Source of the DNA: JAAYDS01 sp012729155
Lineage (GTDB): Bacteria > Chloroflexota > Anaerolineae > UBA1429
DNA length: 64,000 nucleotides
Direction: 5' to 3'
Assembly (NCBI GenBank): GCA_036774405.1
Contig: DAIPBO010000006.1
Coordinates: forward strand, 94,934 to 158,933
Under the pieces are notes generated by a model. The model ran no database searches. It saw only the letters and a list, made by a program, of their open reading frames with translations, and was not told the DNA's origin. Every line of letters begins with the position of its first letter. The first letter of the stretch is position 1. Of this stretch, positions 60,333 to 64,000 are shown in pieces. The position numbers were made by a program, and so were the translations under genes.

Positions 60333-61148
60333 TCATACCCCTGATTGCGATGCGCCCACGTTTTCGGAGGGTTGATCGAGGCCGGCCAGGCCCAACTCAC
60401 GCCGCATGCGCCGTAAAAAGACCGTCGTCGGCAGCTCGCGCTCCAGGGTGTACTCGAGATAGCGCCAGAGTAGCCCCTCGAGCTCGCGCGCTGTGGCGGG
60501 GCGCACGCGCAGCCGCTCGATGGCCTCTTCATTCTGAATCGTGAGATAGCGCAGCACCTTTTGCGCCCCCAGCGAGATGCCCGGAGCGCGCGCCTCACCG
60601 GACCCGCATCGGGCACAGACCACACCCCCCTCACTCGCTGAAAAGTGGTTGTCGACCGGTTCGATGTCACGACCACAGCGCACGCAGACGAACAGCTCGG
60701 GGCGATAGCCAGCCAGGGCCAACAACTGCAGTTCAAAGTAGCGGGCCCAGAGCCACAAGTGGTCGCGCGTCGCCATCCAGCGCAGGCCCGCGGCCAGCAG
60801 GTCATACAGCGGCTGACTCTCTTCTTCTGGCTGGGCAAAGCGATCGCACAACTCGGCCAGATACGAGGCATAAGAAAAGCGCAGCAGGTCGCCGTGTAGC
60901 CCCTCGTGCTGATCGAGGTTCTCGACCTGGGTGACGGTCTCCATGTTGCGGCCATGCGCCAGCAACAGGTTGGCGCGGGCATAGAGCCCGAGTTGGCCTA
61001 CATTGTGGCTGGTGCTGCGGCGGATGCCTCGCGCCAGCGCGGTGACCTTGCCCCCTGCCGTGAGCAACGTCAGGATGCGGTCGGCTTCGCCATAATCTTG
61101 CTGGCGGAGCACGATCGCTTCGACGCGATAGAGTCGCGGCTGGGGCAT
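60333..61148 (-). CDS. recO: DNA repair protein RecO
   Basis: A 271-residue protein. The N-terminal OB fold has YRVEAIVLRQQDYGEADRIL and GGKVTALARGIRR; a central zinc finger has VCVRCGRDIEP and VCARCGSG. RecO loads RecA on SSB-coated DNA with RecR in gap repair. It lies on the same strand between glyQS and deoC. The end at 60333 is open to the 90-base gap before glyQS, which holds no other signal I can identify. Confidence 0.93.
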   Translation of the reverse strand: MPQPRLYRVEAIVLRQQDYGEADRILTLLTAGGKVTALARGIRRSTSHNVGQLGLYARANLLLAHGRNMETVTQVENLDQHEGLHGDLLRFSYASYLAELCDRFAQPEEESQPLYDLLAAGLRWMATRDHLWLWARYFELQLLALAGYRPELFVCVRCGRDIEPVDNHFSASEGGVVCARCGSGEARAPGISLGAQKVLRYLTIQNEEAIERLRVRPATARELEGLLWRYLEYTLERELPTTVFLRRMRRELGLAGLDQPSENVGASQSGV

Positions 61149-61156
61149 GGTTGCGC

Positions 61157-61924
61157 CTAAGCCGGTGCGCCCTGGACGATCTTGATGCTAGACGAGGCGC
61201 CGATGCGCGTGGCCCCGGCGGCCACCATCAGCACCGCTGTATCATAGGTGCGGATGCCACCAGCGGCCTTGACGCCTAGCTGCGGCCCCACAGCAGCGCG
61301 CATCAGGGCCACATCGCGCACAGTGGCCCCGCCGGTGCTAAAGCCGGTCGATGTCTTGGCAAAGTCGGCGCCGGCCTGCACAATCAGCTCGCACGCCACG
61401 GCCTTTTCGACATCGCTCAACAGCGCGGCTTCGATGATCACCTTGAGGATCGCGCCCGCCTCGTGACAGACGTCGGCCACCGCCGCGATGTCATCGTGCA
61501 CCAGGGCATACTCGCCACCCTTGAGCATGCCGACACTGATCACCATGTCGATCTCTGTGGCGCCCTCGGCGATGGCCAGGTCGGCTTCGTAGGCCTTGGC
61601 CTCGGTCAATGTGGCCCCCAGTGGAAAGCCCACCACTGAGCATATGGCTGGCGTGGTGCCTGCCAGCAGGCGCGCACACTGGGCCACATGGACAGCGTTG
61701 ACACACACCGAGGCAAAGCCGTGCATCCTGGCCTCTTGGCAGAGCGCCGCCACATCGGCCGGGGTCGCCTCGGGCTTGAGGATGGTATGATCGATCATGG
61801 CCGCCAAGGCAGAGCCGGCAACGGCCACGGGCGCAGGCTCGACATAGTCTCGCTCAAATGCAGCCACGAGGGCCTCGGCCCTGTTCTGCAGTTCGTGATA
61901 GACATTGTTCGGTTGTGGGCTCAT
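61157..61924 (-). CDS. deoC: Deoxyribose-phosphate aldolase
   Basis: A 255-residue class I aldolase that splits deoxyribose 5-phosphate to acetaldehyde and glyceraldehyde 3-phosphate. Landmarks are MIDHTILKPEATPADV, VVGFPLGAT, EIDMVISVGMLKGG, LKVIIEAALL with the Schiff-base lysine, FAKTSTGFSTGGATV and GVKAAGGIRTYD. ATG 61924 (MSPQPNN) has a GAGGAG site; the ORF is open 11 codons further. The start overlaps the cdd stop (ATGA). With cytidine deaminase it forms a nucleoside-catabolism pair. Confidence 0.95.
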   Translation of the reverse strand: MSPQPNNVYHELQNRAEALVAAFERDYVEPAPVAVAGSALAAMIDHTILKPEATPADVAALCQEARMHGFASVCVNAVHVAQCARLLAGTTPAICSVVGFPLGATLTEAKAYEADLAIAEGATEIDMVISVGMLKGGEYALVHDDIAAVADVCHEAGAILKVIIEAALLSDVEKAVACELIVQAGADFAKTSTGFSTGGATVRDVALMRAAVGPQLGVKAAGGIRTYDTAVLMVAAGATRIGASSSIKIVQGAPA

Positions 61925-62388
61925 GTTTGGCTCCTCGAGCGGTCGGCCGCTCGCCACTCGTCGTCAGTTCCATACAGCAAGCGCGGAAAGGCGTCGGGCA
62001 GCAGTGTCTGCAGATCGGTGAGCCAGGCATGGGCGGCCGTGTCAGCCACCAGAATGGGCAGCTCGGCGGCGAACTCGATCAGCACCTGCCGACAGGCGCC
62101 GCAAGGGGTCGCGCCAGACTCGGTGATGACGGCCAGCGCCTCAAAGGCCGTCTCGCCAGCGGCCACCGCCTTCCAGATGGCGACGCGCTCGGCGCATACG
62201 GTAAGCCCACTGGATGCATTCTCGATGTTGCACCCCGTGTAGATGGCGCCGCTGACCGCCCGCACGGCCGCCCCCACCGGAAAGCAAGAGTAGGGCGCAT
62301 AGGCGCGCCTGCGAGCCGCCATGGCAGCGTCGAGCAGCGTGCGCCACTCGGGTGACAGCTCGGCCTGCGAGAGGGTCACTGGCTTCAT
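61921..62388 (-). CDS. cdd: Cytidine deaminase
   Basis: A 155-residue zinc enzyme that deaminates cytidine and deoxycytidine. The zinc and proton-shuttle motifs are SSGLTVCAERVAIW and TPCGACRQVLIEF (CAE and PCxxC), with YAPYSCFPVGAAV and YTGCNIENAS for substrate. Slightly longer than usual through a C-terminal extension of about 15 residues. It overlaps glmU upstream and deoC downstream by four bases each. Confidence 0.95.
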   Translation of the reverse strand: MKPVTLSQAELSPEWRTLLDAAMAARRRAYAPYSCFPVGAAVRAVSGAIYTGCNIENASSGLTVCAERVAIWKAVAAGETAFEALAVITESGATPCGACRQVLIEFAAELPILVADTAAHAWLTDLQTLLPDAFPRLLYGTDDEWRAADRSRSQT

Positions 62389-63743
62389 TGCTCGCCCCCC
62401 GGCGCAGGCCGCTGCCTGGCAGGCACGCCGTACACCAGGCCCCCGTCGGGCACGTCATGTGTCACCACTGCGCCGGCGCCCACGCGGGCGCCTTGGCCGA
62501 TATGCACAGGCGCCACCAGCATGCTGCCCGAGCCGATAAAGGCGTCGTCTTCGATGATCGTCTCGTGGCGCGCGGCGCCGTCATAGTTGCAGGTCACCAC
62601 ACCAGCGCCGATGTTGACGTTGGCGCCGACACGAGCGTTACCTACATAGCTAAAGTGACCCATTTTGGTGCCTGGGCCCAAGTAGGCCTGTTTGACCTCG
62701 CCATAGTCGCCCATGTGCACACCCTCGCCGAGGTGTGCCCCCGACCGCAGGTGACCAAAGGGGCCGACCTCGACGTTACGCTCGAGCAGGGCGCCTTCCA
62801 GATGCGAGGCCTCAATGCGGCAACCGTCGGCAATGACGCTGTCGCGGATCACGCTGTTGGGCCCGATGCTGGCGTGGCCGCCGATCTGCGTGGCGCCATG
62901 CAGCGCCGTGTTGGGGTGTACGACGGTGTCTTGGCCGATCTCGACATCGGGCTCGATGTAGGTGGTGTCAGGGTCCACCAGAGTCACGCCATTAAGCATG
63001 TGGCGCTCGTTGATGCGCGTGCGCAAGATGCGTGTGGCCTCGGCCAGGTGAACCCGGGTATTGATGCCCTGCACCTCGCTCACATCGTCGATCTGCAGCA
63101 CCTCGACGGACAGCCCATCGGCGATGGCAAGGGCCACCGTGTCTGTGAGGTAATACTCGCCCTTGGGCATGGTGGGAGGGATGTCGGGCAATCGCTGCCA
63201 GAGCCAGTCGGCATCGAAACAATAGACGCCGCAGTTGAGCTCTTTGAGGGCCATAATTTCGGGAGTGGCCACCGCCTCTTCGACGACGGCCTCAGCACGA
63301 CCGGTTGCATCTCGTACGACGCGGCCGAAACCCATCGAATCGTCAGAGCACACGCTCAAGAGAGTGACAGCGGGGCGACGCTCGGTGTGCAGCGCCACCA
63401 GGGCCTGCAACGTCTCGAGGCGTAAGGTGGGCATATCGCCATAGAGCACCAGCACGGTGCGAGCTCGCCCCTGCAAGCTATCTTTGGCCTGCAGCACCGC
63501 GTGTCCGGTGCCCAGGCGCTCGGCCTGCAGGGCATACTCTACGCTGGGGCCCACCTTGTCAGAGACAGCCTGGGCGTTGTTGCCGATCACCAGCGTAATG
63601 AGCCCGGCCCCCAGCTGGTGCGCCAGCCCAACTGACCAAAGAATCATCGGCTTGCCGAGCACAGGGTGCAGCACCTTGTTCAGGTCAGAGCGCATGCGGG
63701 TGCCCTGCCCGGCAGCAAGAATAGCAACGGCGAGTTCGTGCAC
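62385..63743 (-). CDS. glmU: Bifunctional GlmU: GlcNAc-1-P uridyltransferase / GlcN-1-P acetyltransferase
   Basis: A 452-residue enzyme. The N-terminal pyrophosphorylase domain has VAILAAGQGTRMRSDLNKVL and LGTGHAVLQA, LYGDMPTLR and GVYCFDADWLW. The C-terminal left-handed beta helix has hexapeptide repeats, with GNARVGANVNIGAGVVTCNYDG and IGSGSMLVAPVHIG (core GANVNIGAGVVTCNYDG). It makes UDP-GlcNAc for peptidoglycan. The start is GTG 63743 (MHELAV) with a GGAGGT site; TTG 63755 is in frame but lies upstream of that site. Confidence 0.95.
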   Translation of the reverse strand: MHELAVAILAAGQGTRMRSDLNKVLHPVLGKPMILWSVGLAHQLGAGLITLVIGNNAQAVSDKVGPSVEYALQAERLGTGHAVLQAKDSLQGRARTVLVLYGDMPTLRLETLQALVALHTERRPAVTLLSVCSDDSMGFGRVVRDATGRAEAVVEEAVATPEIMALKELNCGVYCFDADWLWQRLPDIPPTMPKGEYYLTDTVALAIADGLSVEVLQIDDVSEVQGINTRVHLAEATRILRTRINERHMLNGVTLVDPDTTYIEPDVEIGQDTVVHPNTALHGATQIGGHASIGPNSVIRDSVIADGCRIEASHLEGALLERNVEVGPFGHLRSGAHLGEGVHMGDYGEVKQAYLGPGTKMGHFSYVGNARVGANVNIGAGVVTCNYDGAARHETIIEDDAFIGSGSMLVAPVHIGQGARVGAGAVVTHDVPDGGLVYGVPARQRPAPGGEQ

Positions 63744-63761
63744 AGACACCTCCAAACAGTA

Positions 63762-63787
63762 GAGCCAGGCCCTCGAGGGCCTGGCTC
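63762..63787. terminator. Perfect 26-base palindrome between tRNA-Gln and glmU
   Basis: GAGCCAGGCCCTCGAGGGCCTGGCTC is its own reverse complement (positions 63762-63787). It could end the tRNA-Gln transcript, but T-rich sequence after it is weak on both strands. Confidence 0.45.
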
Positions 63788-63830
63788 ATTCTAGATGCGG
63801 GGTGGCATTCTGTCCATTGGAAACACTAGG

Positions 63831-63902
<72 letters not shown>

Positions 63903-64000
63903 TCGCAGCCCGATTCTAGCACAGGCACGACGGGCTTCAAAACTACCACACACAGGGCTGATGCAGGCATAAGGTGAGGGGCAAAAGCAAAAAGCGGACA

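Overview
This is a GC-rich, densely packed bacterial chromosome segment of about 50 protein genes and six tRNAs, with no phage, insertion sequence or CRISPR seen. The gene set points to Chloroflexota, probably an Anaerolineae- or Caldilinea-like lineage. Pointers are an FMN-riboswitch-controlled RibXYZ flavin uptake system, a DUF2298 'YYY' membrane protein, tandem MFS paralogues and a single-chain GlyQS. This placement is inference from family distribution; no search was run. Many promoters are readable (TTGACN-17-TATANT, often with an extended TGN -10) and intrinsic terminators are clear.

Layout. 1-3660: lipid kinase, amidohydrolase, ThpR and an ammonium-transporter-like protein without its pore histidines. 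3720-6551: promoter, FMN riboswitch, attenuator and ribXYZ. 6556-10429: two tandem MFS transporters and a zinc alcohol dehydrogenase. 10451-11739: FtsB/DivIC-like protein and an orphan OmpR-type regulator. 11793-15336: a structured leader and the folate one-carbon operon fchA-folD-fhs. 15337-20087: YhfC-type membrane protease, ADP-ribosylglycohydrolase and an Asp-box propeller. 20084-21685: a divergent GroEL paralogue translationally coupled to the propeller. 21875-22114: a SelW/Rdx-type selenoprotein gene with an in-frame TGA. 22232-26676: homoserine dehydrogenase, a small membrane protein, MutY, aspartase, YgjP-type metalloprotease and tRNA-Leu. 26759-29405: peptide-binding protein, SecG, tRNA-Phe/Gly/Cys and S20. 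29486-35551: DUF2298 protein, methyltransferase, corrinoid-activating RACE protein and GAPDH. 35625-41920: FemABX and a surface-polysaccharide cluster. 41965-45267: Hpt, RlmI and TilS. 45386-51379: beta-galactosidase, sulfatase and Gfo/Idh/MocA oxidoreductase, probably for sulfated glycans. 51483-55004: a giant fusion of two peptide-ABC permeases with an M28 peptidase-like domain. 55121-63902: tRNA-His, CDP-alcohol phosphatidyltransferase, a Cys-rich conserved protein, DegV, GlyQS, RecO, DeoC, Cdd, GlmU and tRNA-Gln.

How genes fit together. FolD has isoleucine where the cyclohydrolase lysine should be, and the separate cyclohydrolase FchA lies immediately upstream. The operon therefore looks like a pathway split into single-function enzymes (10-formyl-, methenyl- and methylene-THF). 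The RACE protein suggests corrinoid methyl-transfer chemistry elsewhere in the genome. The selenoprotein implies a complete selenocysteine system outside the window.

The strongest candidates for new biology are the UGA-decoded Rdx protein, the chaperonin-propeller pair (the chaperonin lacks the GroEL Asp398 equivalent and the GGM tail), and the permease-permease-peptidase fusion. Comparisons to reference proteins were made by eye from memory and should be confirmed by alignment.
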